NCBI GenBank assembly: GCA_019915135.1
Contig: JAHLMK010000009.1
Coordinates: 1,860,001 to 1,924,000 of the forward strand
DNA: 64,000 nt
Direction: 5' to 3'
Source of the DNA: Strobilurus pachycystidiatus
Taxonomy: Eukaryota; Basidiomycota; Agaricomycetes; Agaricales; Physalacriaceae
A program made the position numbers and the translations under genes. This document shows, piece by piece, positions 12,425 to 23,208 of this stretch (positions are counted from its first letter, which is position 1; each line of letters starts with the position of its first letter). Below the pieces are notes generated by a model. It was not told the origin of the DNA. It saw only the letters and a program-made list of their open reading frames with translations, and did not search any database.

Positions 12425-13460
12425 GATGAGGGTCTTGTCTTTTCTCGCAGTGCCCGCGTCTCCCTTTCCGCTCGTAGGAACGTGCGTATGCCGAGACTCA
12501 AAATCAGCTTTTCATATGTTCCTGTGGTTTTTGTTCCCCGTATGCAGTTCCATCGCTCCCGCCAGCTACTTAGATCATAGATGGGATTATCACTTCCCCT
12601 GTTCCCCTGTCCAATCCAGGGAACGACTTTGCTAGTACCACTTATACGACAGCGCTCCGGCATACATACCGGAGTTGATGCGCTTGCTAACGCGCAAACC
12701 CCTTTCCTCGTCCTTCGGATTGACCTTTTAAATTTGCCATGGATGCAAGTACTGACATCCATCCCATCGTAGCAACGGCGTAAGAATGAGAGGGGGGAGG
12801 TGATTTTTTCTCGCCCAGCGTCCGACTTTCCTTTCTCGTTCCGAACTCAGAGGTTACACTTTCATAGTATCAACTGGTACGTCAGCACGCCAACGAGTCG
12901 GGATCATCTCCCCCCCGTCCGATCGAGGTACTATACCACGGCGCTCTGGCATACCAGGGTTGATTCTTGACGTGCTCGCACGCACACACCCCACTTTGGG
13001 CGGGCTCCTTTTCGACTAAACGCGGGAACTAGACGATCCGGGACTGGCATTGAACGTCTTTCTCCTGATACCCAATATCAGCCCCACATACACACGGCCC
13101 GGGCGCCGTCGCCTCCCTCGTCCTTCTTTGCGATCAATGTAAGTCCTGAACAACGGCGCGCTGTGACTTGGAATGGTATGGAGGAAGTACTTTTTTTTTC
13201 TCCCAGCGTCCAATTCTCCTTTCTCTTCCCCATCCAGTTCTCACCCTCGAGGACTGTACTCAGAGGTCTGTATCAAGTGGTAGTACAACAACGACACAGA
13301 AACGAGCACGCCAACTAGTTGGGATCATCTCTTCCTCTGGTCCCCTCCCCCCGTATAATTGAGGGATTACTATACGACGGCGCTCTGGCATGCCTGCTTG
13401 CACTGTCAATGCACAGAACCCTTCTTTGCCTCCTTTTCGCACCTTGGATGGACTAACCTG
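12425..13460 (+). repeat. Three diverged tandem copies of a 250-340 bp repeat
   Basis: Three units share the same order of landmarks. First comes a T-run followed by CTCGCAG or CTCCCAGCGTC and a pyrimidine tract, then a GTAC-rich patch, then GGGATCATCTC. The end block is TATAC(C/G)ACGGCGCTCTGGCAT(A/G)CC. The end blocks sit near 12,643-12,665, 12,933-12,956 and 13,371-13,392. Units 2 and 3 also share GCACGCCAAC(G/T)AGT(C/T)GGGATCATCTC. No coding capacity was recognised. These may be relics of a mobile sequence or of an old local duplication. Confidence 0.5.
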
Positions 13461-13546
13461 CGCCCGTAGGACCCGGGAGCTGGATCAACCAAGCAGTCAA
13501 TCGATGCACAGGTTGATCAAAAAGTTCAGACTCCGCCTGTATGCCC

Positions 13547-14334
13547 TATATATAAGCGCAGGCCGACAGGTCTGACACAAGAAGCAAACATGAGCGACAA
13601 CGGTCATGGTGACAGTAGCGGTCCGGGAGAACCCGTACGTTCTACATCGAATTTCCACCAGGACTTCTCCGATCACCTGGACTCCACTGAACATCTGAGC
13701 CTGGGCTGACAGATGCTGTTAGAGCAATTCAGGGTACATCCCAGTAGTCACACGGATGCCGAACTCGAGTGAGTGAGTGAGTCTTGATTCCGGTGTCGTT
13801 TACCAGGTTTCCGTCTCGAGATTTCCGTGGCAGTTATCGGCGGACGAAAGCATCAAAAGCTGAATCTTGAGTGGCACCACACCCACACTGATTGGAGCTG
13901 GTCGCCGCGCTGCTTCCTTCCTGAAGAATACTTCTACAACCTGGGCACCATACAGATCCAGCTCTAGCACCAGACTTCACGCCGGCCCGGGTCTGCTTTT
14001 TGAAAAAACTACAACTACAACCGTGCGTTCGTATTCCACACCAAGGACGGAAAGTTCTACTACCACGACTACTACATTGGGATCCTCTACCGGTTCTTAC
14101 TCCCTACACCGGAGACGACGATTCAGGAATTCGTCAGCAATCCGACGAAGTTTGGAATTGATGAGGGTTTTGGATGGACGGTCAGCGAGAATGTGCACCT
14201 CGTCGAGGTGGAAGAACTTGAACGATTTGCGTGGCACTGGCCAGGTTCACTTGGCCAGGAGCAGTTTGACCTCAGAAGGCTTTCTAATAATATTGACGCG
14301 GAACGGCAGGGCTCGAAGTCCACCTGATCCAAGT
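13547..14334 (+). pseudogene. Unrecognised gene with strong TATA box, probably decayed
   Basis: TATATATAA at 13547-13555 precedes an ATG at 13590 (MSDNGHGDSSGPGEP), which is followed by a clear GTACGT donor at 13635. Downstream, two stretches read like real protein. One, at about 13,840-13,965, includes WHHTHTDWSWSPRCFLPEEY. The other, at about 14,015-14,325, includes FVFHTKDGKFYYHDYYIG and GWTVSENVHLVEVEEL and ends KST. Two in-frame stops at about 13,966-14,003 separate them, and I found no GT/AG pair that removes both stops and keeps the frame. The gene is either decayed or spliced in a way I cannot resolve. I do not recognise the family. Confidence 0.4.
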
Positions 14335-14526
14335 ACGAGTCGGAGCTGTAGAGTCGTCGGTACGGACATGTCCCGGTAGTTTGAGCATATCAAGAATAAC
14401 TGACCCATGGCGTCGCTCCTTGCACTGTCCTTCGACAAAGCACCTTCTTGGTGGATGACTTTCTGCTCTACATCTGCTGACGTGGAATGAAAAGATGATA
14501 TTAGAGGATAACGGGAATGAGATTTG

Positions 14527-16460
14527 CTATCTAGCTAGACAAGCAACGTACTCCTGCCAGTCAATTAATGAATCAGTATCAAGAAATGTGTCATGCCACG
14601 GGACGTTGTACCGAAGGACAACCTCATCCCACGTCGCTAGATGTGGACGCCGCAATTTGAATACACAGGCTTCACTCAAAGGACACCCTACTACCTCAAT
14701 TACACGGGGAAGAACCTTGTAGTCGAACTTATAGAGCAAAGAGCCGACGCGCGCGTTTGGATTAGTCTCCAGGTGGGCGTCTACCGCCCGTCGATAGAAG
14801 TTCTGAGTCGCAGGTTCCACCTCGCGCTGGCGGGCGAGTTGTTTAAAGAATTCGTTGAAGAATGCGAACTGCCAATGACGGGAGCCTAGAGGGATAACAC
14901 GACCGGCTAGTCCACATATTCAGAAACGCACTTTGTGAGAGGACTTGTTACATACCTTGCGTTTCCTTGGATGAATCACCGCAGACTGAACGATGCCTCG
15001 ACCAGTCAGCTACCTGACAACTCCGACCACAGTAGAGTTCGACTCGACAGCCCTTGCACTGCAATCTCGCGTGAGACTTTCGACACTGTCCATATCGTGA
15101 GCCATGATACAGAAATGTCATTGAGAATCACGCTTGCCGTTCCTAAGCTACACTTCCTCAGAGCGCCGATATCCATCTCGTCCCGAATCTCCTTAACGGA
15201 GGCTAACTCGTTGATGAGCTCGTCCACACGATCATCCGTGTGTGGGACCTCTCCTTGCCACTTCACCCGTCGCTCGTACGCCGCCAGTGTTGTTTTCCAT
15301 CGGCCCAGTGCCTTGTATACAGCTGGATGAATGGCGTTTAAAGAGATACGCCGAACGATCTCGGGGATAACAGAGGCCAGCTGCGGCTGAAGGTAGAGTG
15401 GATACCGAGAGTGATCGAAATGAACGAGGATACCAAAAAGGCGACGGTCGCTCACAACCTCGGCGACCCAACGCGGGCCAGTCTCGCACGACTGCATGAT
15501 GTAGGCGACACAGAACGAGATGTTCTCGGCCAATTCCGGATCACAATCCCAGTCTTCGTGATCCCGGGCATCCGCATCTTTCATGTCCAACAAGCGCGGC
15601 AAAAGCCAGCATGTCCAATGCAGAGCACGGTGTGCAAGAAAGAGGCGCGCAACCCGCGGTACGGATGTCATCTGGACTATGCATCCGAGAGCGTGCATTG
15701 TGTCCCTGGTGGGTGTCTGCATCGCGTGGACGGCGCCCTTCACGACTGCAATCACCATCTCATCAGGAATGGACTCGACCGCCATAGTGAAAAGGTCCTG
15801 ACGGGACCTCCGTGCGCCAAAGGGCTCCACTCCATCCAGTTCAGTCAGGGTATTTGAAAGGATTATAAAGGGTTCCGGAGGAGTGCGGTGAATCGGATCT
15901 GACAAACTCTTGATCCAAGCGCGCACAAGCGCAATGTAGAGGTCGGATGTGAGAAGAATCTGGTCCAGAAACCACGCTTTTGAAGAGTCTTCCATCTCGG
16001 CATGGGTGAAGAGGAGGTCAATCGTCGCCGATATCATGAGATGGACGTCCTCCGTCGATGTACACTTTGTACGAAAGAATCGATCGAAGAATCGAGACGA
16101 GCAGGTGACGATTGCGGGGAAAATTTCGCGCAGGCGGTTGATAGACACGAAGGATTCGTTGATGAGGTCCCCAAAGCAGTCTAGACTCCAGGCCTGCATA
16201 CGAAGGATGCCGTCCCTGTCCCGCATCAGGTCGGAGTCGGTGTCCTGTTTGATCCAATAGAGAAGAACACGAATGAAGACGAGGCTTATTGATGGATACA
16301 AGCAAGAGAAGTTGGCAAGCTGGTCCACGGCACGGATACCCGCTTGCCCTGCGATGAGTGCAGCCGCCTAGAAAGATGAGCAACGATTCCCACCGTTGTC
16401 TATTGGACCAACCTCGAGAGCATCGAGCTCTTGTTTGCTTGGTCTAGTGGATGACGCCAT
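14527..16460 (-). CDS. MYND-type zinc-finger protein
   Basis: The gene begins MASSTRPSKQELDALE at 16460. A 45-nt intron (16368-16412) joins this to AAALIAGQAGIRAVDQL and then a long helical domain of about 430 residues. The C-terminal part carries a MYND zinc finger at about 14,955-15,110, seen as CKGCRVELYCGRSCQVADWSRHRSVC split over its Cys and His ligands. To reach the finger the frame must change. A 46-nt GTGATT...GGACAG intron (about 15,090-15,135) does this, so I infer an intron and not a mutation. A further intron (about 14,890-14,945) leads to GSRHWQFAFFNEFF and a domain ending CLAR at 14527. MYND fingers mediate protein-protein contacts. Large lineage-specific families of such proteins without known function occur in agaricomycetes. 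It is divergent with the membrane protein gene at 16933. Confidence 0.75.
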
Positions 16461-16932
16461 TTGAGACTAGGATCCCACCGTTCGTAGTTGGAGGAACGGT
16501 TTAGGGACGAGACGTATTCCCAACAGACGTGTTATTTGGTACTATTGTCCAGCGACGTCGTTGGCGCAGATGGCCATTGAATGCCGAAGATTTCCAAATC
16601 ACACCAGCGGCTATACACTCTCATGTATCTAGATCTGAGGCAGTGACAATCTCTCGGGGCTCTCTCCAATAATTGTGTGTGAAGCAAAGAACACGACTGC
16701 AATTACGTTACTCTCATTTGAAACTCCGCCTGATGAGACGCATTGCGCGAAAAGGGTCTTTCATTGCTTGCCTTCGTGTCCGCTTTTTGGGCAAGGTCCT
16801 GGTGAATTCTGTGTGCCAAGCCGAAACGCTAATATTCCAAAATGCGCTGATCCCGATACTGGTACTCTCAAACGCGTATCGAAAACGGGCGCCACCTCTT
16901 TTTCACGCTCCAACCGATAACCGACATCAGCG

Positions 16933-18940
16933 ATGCATGGATGCAATCAACGGCGATGTTTCCACTTAGTCTGGATTTTTCCTTTCATAGCACCACTTCC
17001 CATTGATTACTGTGATGCAATCACAGCTACCTCGCAACTTAAGACTCAGAGAAGCTCCTGCGTTTTACTCCCCACGCCATGTCAACCGCCGCCCAGTTTC
17101 ACGCTATTCCCTGTCATCGGAAACCTCCAAATCTCGAATTATGCACTCAGTGAGTGACAAATCTCCTGCGGTGAAAGTGTGAGGCCTGATATACTTGCTG
17201 CCTCAGCGTCAGCCATGAGCTTTCTGGTGTATGATGCCGTCCTAACGCTGGATCGAGAGGTGCGTGCTATTGATATGCTAAGGAATGTGCTGATAGAAAT
17301 TCAGGTAGACTTTATATGGCGGTAGGCATCCCTGTCTTCCTCCCGGGCGATGCTGAATGACTGGGAGTGTAGGAGTCGCTGGTCCGTGCCCAAAGTTCTG
17401 TATCTGTTCGTACGCTACTACGCGATCGCATGGAGCATGGTGTCCTCTTTCCCGCGTGCCATCCTTACTGACACTGATGATCATTAGTATTCAACTCATA
17501 GGTACATCGGCTTCTTTCGTTCGCGAGATTAGACTAAATCCCGCCGGAGTACACACCATGTTTGGCCTATCGGATAACGTGAGCATTGTTCCTTCCAGGC
17601 TTGATCCACCTTAACTCGGATTTGTCTACATAGTTGTATGCCGTTGTTCGTCGTCATTTCAATCCGCACTCATGGTACGACAGCTGTCGCAGGTGGTTCT
17701 ACTACCAACTCCTGTACGTCTCATCCGTGACTGCCACCTTGGTATGTTGAACAAGCTCTCCCAGTGGGGGTAACTTTCCCCTGATTACGGCCGTGGATGT
17801 ACTACTGTGCATACGTCTGAACGCAATGTACCAGAGCCGAAAAGGTGCGCATCGATATTCTGCCGTGATATACAAGAGCCGAAACTGACAATGAAAGTTC
17901 TCATATGGCTAATCGTTCTATACTTTCGTATGTCGTACAGCCTGAACATGCGAAACAAAATTTGACTGAGCCCGTCACAGTGGAGTTATCTGTACGAATG
18001 CATATCACACAGTCTGCGTGCCACTGTTACTGACCTCATTCCAGTTCCAAATCATATCCCCCGTTATGCTCCTCCGTGAAATAGTGAAGGACGCCACCGG
18101 TGCACCCGCTTTTCTGCACATGGCTGGATGCCTTACAAACGCGAACTTGATGATCACTCTGGGTGCATGGTAAACAAGTACTGTTACCTACGAGACAGGA
18201 CAAACGGACTGAACTCAACTCTGTAGGATAACAAGCGGTTTTGTACAAGGTGCGTAAATGTGCGTCGTACCGTATAGAAAGTTGCACGTTGAACTACCTT
18301 GTTAAGCGGTGTACTTTGCGATGACGATCTATAAGGTCCTCCGTCCCTCAGAAAGAGGTGCTATCTTTCGGGAGATCACCCTGCGTCATCGTTCCCCTCT
18401 CTTCGTGACATTTGTGCAAGACGGAGCCTTGTTCTTCTTTCTGTGAGTAAAAGAACAGATTATCACAGGCACAACTTCCGCTGAACATCACACACCTAGC
18501 GTATTCGGTAAGAGAAGCTTTGGTCTGTTCCTAGCTGATTGGGATCTGAGTTGGGCTTGTCAGCCGTTATCATGGCCTGCATGTTTGTCTCGTTCTTCGC
18601 ACCCGACGGACTCCAGGGCTTTCTCGATGGGTACGACCTTACTGTAGCCAACCTTTAACCTCATGCTCAACGTGATTATCAGATGGACTGTGGCCGTCTA
18701 CTCGTTCTCTGTAGGATTTGGTTCGATTGACTCGCATCTTTCACTCATCTCATCTCAATGTAGGGATGTCGATTGGTCCTCAATCTGAGGCATTCCGCCC
18801 ACCTTTCTCTAGATCAGTCGATGTACATATACAAGCCCGATCACGAAGGAGATGACGATTCATTCTTGGAGGGCGAGTTTGTGGGGCGTTCGGATGCCAT
18901 CCGGCTGCGAGACCTGACGGTTGCACGTCCCGTTTTTTGA
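16933..18940 (+). CDS. DUF6533-type multi-span membrane protein
   Basis: The exons give ISNYALxSAMSFLVYDAVLTLDREVDFIWRRS and PKVLYLFVRYYAI, text typical of the N-terminal domain of agaricomycete DUF6533 proteins. Further down come predicted membrane segments and FRDG-like text (VTFVQDGALFFFL). The end is GCRLVLNLRHSAHLSLDQS, an acidic tail, and VARPVF at the stop 18938-18940. At least ten short introns interrupt it. Joins near 17,425-17,515 and 17,700-18,250 were not resolved with certainty. The first in-frame ATG is at 16933, but its N-terminal 30 residues look atypical, so the true start may differ. The function of the family is unknown; a receptor-like seven-span topology is often proposed. 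It lies between the MYND gene and the second receptor. Confidence 0.7.
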
Positions 18941-19614
18941 TTAAAGGAATTCATCCGCTAGCGTGGCTGTCACTGGGGGATATCCGACCGGACGTTCACT
19001 ATCCTCATAGGCTGATGCTACTTGCTGTATTGTATTTGGCTTACGGATTACTTATGGTCGCTGGCCCATTCCAGTACCAATTGGTTTGAGTAAGCACGAC
19101 TCGGAGGAGTCTGTGCATCTGTGTAGCGTAGGACTTGGATAGCGGGCCACGGCCCACGGCGTTGTAGCTGTTCTCATCGGTATTAGCGTAGCTGCGAGCG
19201 ACGTGAGGAGATGCTGGAAGTCAAAGTCAAAAGTCAGCGTGTAAGAGGCTGCGATATTGCCCCCCTTTCTCGTAAGAATCTGTCTGATATTGGCATACTG
19301 TTTCCAGCTCAAGAAAGGGCAAGAGGGACTGGTTATATGATGTTATATTAGTTTATAGGCTGTGGCTTTACATTTGATTTGTACATGCGTATTCCGAGGA
19401 GAGATAATGATAACAGAAACCGAGATATATGCGTAAGGAGACAGATAAGATGCGAGATGCAAGATGCGAGTGAGCGTGAGAGGTCAGTAAAGGTGCGTGA
19501 AGGAGCGTAATAGAAAGAAAAAGGGGCTAGTTGGGCAGTAAAGGAAAGTGTGTTGGGATGTGAACGACCAGCGAACGAAAAAAGGAAACACTTTGAAAAG
19601 TGTAGCGGAAACGA

Positions 19615-21123
19615 TCAATCCCGGCGCGTCTCGACAGTGACGACAACGACCGGGGCACTCGCCATGTGCCTCAGCGCTCTAGGAGAATGAGGGAGAGCGG
19701 GAGGCGGGAAGAGCGAGTATGGGCGTGCGAGGGTCTGAGGCGGGGTAGCGGGGAAGTCGGTCGGGGAGGGGGGACGCGAGTCGGAGATGTCGATGTCCAT
19801 GAAAGTGTCAGACGAATCGTGCACATCATGCGAGGACGACGAAGAGTGAGTCCTGCCCTTGATTTGCTCCGCCTCCCACTCGCTGACAACCTTGTAGGTG
19901 GTGGGGCTGAGGGGGATCTCGTAGGTCGCGTCGGTGGGGCAGGAGAACTTGCGAGGGACGTCGAAGAGGGAGGAGGGAGAAACCTTCGTGTGAGAGGACG
20001 CGTAAGTGGCGGTGGACGTGGGGGAGGATGGAGCCTTGACGGGACGAGTCCAACTAAGGAGGATATTAGTATGGCGAAGATCAGGACGGTGGAAGACGTA
20101 CGTGGGGAGAACGAGCTTGGACGAAGTAAAGGTAGAGGGCTGCTTGTACCCAATGCGCTCGGCGACAAACCGGAACGCAATGGAGTAGTGCTTCTTCGCC
20201 TCATTCGCAAAACCAAACAGCGCAAAGAACATGACAGCGCAGAACGGGCCCAACCAACGACTAAGCTCGACCGTGACGTAGAAGGCTTTATCCGAACGCC
20301 ACACAGTACCGGGAACAAGCACGACGCGGGCGAAGTTGAAGTGGGTATCCTCCCAAGATATCCAGGGGGCGATGGGGATTCCGTTGGTGGAGACGTAGAT
20401 GATGTAGACACCGAGGGGAACGGTGCAGCACATGTCGGCGAGCGACAACACCATCAGGCGGAGATAGCGGTTTACGTTCATCGCCGCCGTCGTGTTGAGA
20501 ATGGAAGCGAATTGCGCACGACGCTGGAAGAATGAGCGGAGGGTGAGGCCGGAGTAGACGAATGAGATGACGCCAAGGAGCGGCGCCCACATGTAGTACA
20601 GGAAGAACGCCGGGAGAGTGTTGTACGTGACGGGGTGGCAGCCGATGTCTTCGAGAATGTTGAACCGATGCGGGTGCACGACGATGTGCATGATGAGCAC
20701 GAGGATGGGGATTCCGAGCGCGATGGAGATATCAACAAGGACGGCGTTGCGTTTCTGCTTGAAATTCAACAGACGATGAGAGGTGAAAGGAAAACCACGC
20801 ACGTCTCGCTTCGTAAGGCTCACGGTCTTGCAGCATGTAATCTTGTACAACCTGCGGCTGATGCAGAGGACGCTAGCGGGAATGCCGATGCCCGCGCCCA
20901 GAAGGAGCTGCGTGGAGATGTCGCACCAGACGGGAGCCATGTTGCGCGTGGTGTTGTGCCAAGCGATTCCGTTGGCGGCGGAGACGAGGCACTGCACGGC
21001 CGTCCAAACCATGAAGGCGCAGGTCCCAGAGTTCCAGGCTTGGAGGTGCCAGGGGAACGGGATCAACACGATGATGGAGCCAAGGATGGCAATGATGGGG
21101 AAGAGCGGGTATGTCGGGTCCAT
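19615..21123 (-). CDS. STE3: STE3-like pheromone receptor, second copy
   Basis: A second seven-span pheromone receptor, beginning MDPTYPLFPIIAILGS. It shares with the first copy the blocks WHLQAWNSGTC, GIPASVLCISRRLYK, RFNILEDIGCHPVTYNTLPA, NRYLRLMVLS, PWISWEDTHFNF and FGFANEAKKHYS. The reading frame is open throughout, yet two segments absent from the first receptor have good splice ends: 20755-20802 (GTGCGT...AAGCAG) and 20054-20101 (GTACGT...CCTTAG with a CTAAT branch-like site). Each is exactly 48 nt without a stop. The first coincides with an intron of the other receptor. Removing both gives about 470 residues. The cytoplasmic tail of roughly 165 residues is Ser/Pro/Asp-rich, twice as long as in the first copy. 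A divergent pheromone precursor starts at 21760. Confidence 0.95.
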   Translation of the reverse strand: MDPTYPLFPIIAILGSIIVLIPFPWHLQAWNSGTCAFMVWTAVQCLVSAANGIAWHNTTRNMAPVWCDISTQLLLGAGIGIPASVLCISRRLYKITCCKTVSLTKRDVRGFPFTSHRLLNFKQKRNAVLVDISIALGIPILVLIMHIVVHPHRFNILEDIGCHPVTYNTLPAFFLYYMWAPLLGVISFVYSGLTLRSFFQRRAQFASILNTTAAMNVNRYLRLMVLSLADMCCTVPLGVYIIYVSTNGIPIAPWISWEDTHFNFARVVLVPGTVWRSDKAFYVTVELSRWLGPFCAVMFFALFGFANEAKKHYSIAFRFVAERIGYKQPSTFTSSKLVLPTYVFHRPDLRHTNILLSWTRPVKAPSSPTSTATYASSHTKVSPSSLFDVPRKFSCPTDATYEIPLSPTTYKVVSEWEAEQIKGRTHSSSSSHDVHDSSDTFMDIDISDSRPPSPTDFPATPPQTLARPYSLFPPPALPHSPRALRHMASAPVVVVTVETRRD

Positions 21124-21266
21124 TGCTGGTGAAAGGCGGGTGTTAAGAATGGAGGGCGGGTGTTAAGATAGAGGGCGGGCGATTGCTGAGCACGGCGGGT
21201 TATGCGAGGGCGAAAGTATGATGCGAGGCAGAGTCCGAAATTTTCCCATCATCCCTCCTTCATTCC

Positions 21267-21644
21267 CTTTATACCGTTTGTCTGCAAACGCACCCGCCCG
21301 CTCGTCAAATTTGCTGAACAATGGCATCCAGATGGCATCAGGACAAAGGGAACAGCGTAACATCACATCCCATTGTGACAACAGACAATTACCCGCAGCC
21401 GAACTTCGGCATCATTGTTCCTTGCCTCTTACGGTCGTCAATCTTGCTTGTCCGCGTCAAGCCAATCCGATAATCTATAGGGCCGTCTGCTGCTAAACGA
21501 TAATCTCTTGGGTCGGCAGCAATGGAAGGTTATCTCCGGCCATTCATGCCTGCATTTGACGAATGGCCGATCACACGAGGCTGCGATTAGCCCTGCTTTG
21601 GGCGAACAATGCCACTAGACATGCAGCGTGGGTGGAGTATAAAG
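21267..21644. promoter_or_regulatory. Shared intergenic promoter with an exact ACAAAGGGA element
   Basis: This lies between the minus-strand receptor (start 21123) and the plus-strand pheromone precursor (start 21760). A minus-strand TATAAAG occupies 21267-21273 and a plus-strand TATAAAG 21638-21644. Between them are ACAAAGGGA at 21343-21351, identical to the U. maydis Prf1 element, and tcccattgt (ACAATGGGA on the minus strand) at 21368-21376. Several ACAATG cores also occur (near 21318, 21412, 21607). The placement fits HMG-factor control of both genes; that is inference. Confidence 0.6.
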
Positions 21645-21759
21645 ACAACGGTGTGTTGGGCGATGCTTCTTTCAAACCAAGCCCCGCCCACCCGAGACTC
21701 CATCTCCCTCCGCACTCAACGTCGTTGATCTAGCCCAACTAGCCCACCACCACATCACG

Positions 21760-21972
21760 ATGTCCTTCGAGCTCACAGTCTCCGACCTCATTGCCGCGTC
21801 CTCATCACCAGACGGCGTGTCTATCACATCCATCACTGCCTCTGGCGCACTGCCATGCTCCCCCGACGCGTCGTCACCGTCATCCCTTCCATCATACGAC
21901 GCTGGGCTCCCGGCGGACCACGAACGCACAGGGGGCGACAACGTCCATGGTGGCTTATGTGTTATCGCCTGA
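21760..21972 (+). CDS. Lipopeptide mating pheromone precursor, CaaX box CVIA
   Basis: This is a 70-residue precursor (start MSFELTVSDL) ending CVIA, a canonical farnesylation-type CaaX box. The pair Glu-Arg at residues 55-56 precedes an 11-residue predicted mature peptide (TGGDNVHGGLC). The middle of the precursor is Ser/Pro/Ala-rich and there is no signal peptide, as expected for export by a Ste6-type ABC transporter. A TATA box lies 116 bp upstream. It diverges from the second STE3 receptor. A diverged copy of this gene and its 3' flank occurs at 52671-52790. Confidence 0.9.
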   Translation: MSFELTVSDLIAASSSPDGVSITSITASGALPCSPDASSPSSLPSYDAGLPADHERTGGDNVHGGLCVIA

Positions 21973-22907
21973 ATTGGTGGGCGCCATTTCCCTCGTCCCG
22001 CCTTCCTTGAACTAACCGTCGCCCTCTTTTCCAGCTTCCCTACCCAAGCGCTGCGCGCCTCTATTTATGATTATCATTAACTTTGACGTTTCTCTCATTC
22101 TTTGACGTCCCACGCTCCTTGTTTCGCTTATCAGTCTACTTTTGTACCGTATCATCACCCACTCTCCTTCCTTTCGGTTTCGGTTTTCTTACTCTCGCAC
22201 TGTATTTCCATACATACAAACAATTCCATCTATCCTGTCCACTGTGTGTTCATAATGAGCTGAGAATACCTTCCGCGGGATGCTCATCAAATGGGATTTT
22301 TTACCCGCCACATATTGCGATAATGATGAGTTTGTCTCTCCCCTTGTGATCTCAACAGCAGGGCCAGTAGCTCGGTCCGTTGAATCACATTATGAATGCC
22401 GGCGACATGTACCGCTAACCGCAGGTTTCAATGGTACGGATGTCGTTCTATCGCGATCGATGAGCGACCATTCACTTGATCGCCAACTTATTCATGCTCT
22501 CGTTAACATGCTGGCAGCACTGACGCAAAGGCTGACTAGGCTGTCTTGGCACGTCCGGTTGGAATCTTGTTGTTCTTCGATAGTGAGTTCAGGCTTGTTC
22601 GACAATTCAAGCTGTCTAAGCTATGACCTGAGAGCTGTACGAGACACCGGACAGGTTGGACCAAGGAGCATCTTATAGGCTGAGGTCTAGTCGGGGAGTT
22701 TACCCATTGCGAAGGAAGCTTCGCTTTAGACGTCCGAGTGAGATCTTTGCTCGGGGAGGCTTCGCTGGCTTGTCATCCTCTTGATCACACCGCGGGCCGG
22801 GACATGCGCAGTCGATCCATTCACTAGTACCACCATTTAGGAAACATTTCCTACACTGTCATTCGGGCGAGTCGGCTGATTCGCGTTTCTGCTTTCTTCT
22901 TGAGCGC
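21973..22907 (+). repeat. Duplicated 3' flank of the pheromone gene, copy 1
   Basis: This non-coding segment matches 52791-53779 in order and sequence. Shared blocks include TGTATTTCC(A/G)TACATAC(A/G)AACAAT, CACATTATGAA(T/C)GCCGGCGACATGTA, CCAACTTATTCATGCTCTCG, ACACCGGACAGGTT/GCACCGGACAGGTT and AGGAAACATTTCCTACACTGTCATTCGGGCGAG. AGGAAAcaTTTCCT at 22839-22852 is an inverted repeat kept in both copies. The block is cut at 22907 by the LTR retrotransposon and resumes at 34782. Confidence 0.8.
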
Positions 22908-23109
22908 TGTAACCGCTATGATATTTCGCTTACTATGCTATGCTTACGTATGATCTCGGACGACTATGTATACAACGGACTCGAGTAGACTCTCACTGAC
23001 ATTCTGACCACCACCCCATCTGCTACCTCTTGTATCTTTCGTCTCGCAATCCCACCCACCTGTCGTGCGAATAGCGAAGGACTGAGACCCCGCAAGATTG
23101 GGTTTTACA
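22908..23109 (+). repeat. 5' LTR
   Basis: 202 bp from TGTAACCGC to GGGTTTTACA. By eye it is identical to 34580-34781. The target duplication AGCGC lies immediately outside at 22903-22907. Confidence 0.95.
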
Positions 23110-23208
23110 CTTTTTTTCGCATCAGCTACAATTGATCGCCAGACGCCCCCGCCGCAAAAGCGGATTAACTACTGGTTCACATCGCGGAACATCTCGAACA
23201 CTTCTGCG

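Noticed and set aside
19666..20535. 289-codon plus-strand ORF opposite the second receptor
   Set aside because: Antisense shadow of the GC-rich STE3 coding sequence; the minus strand has the recognised protein.
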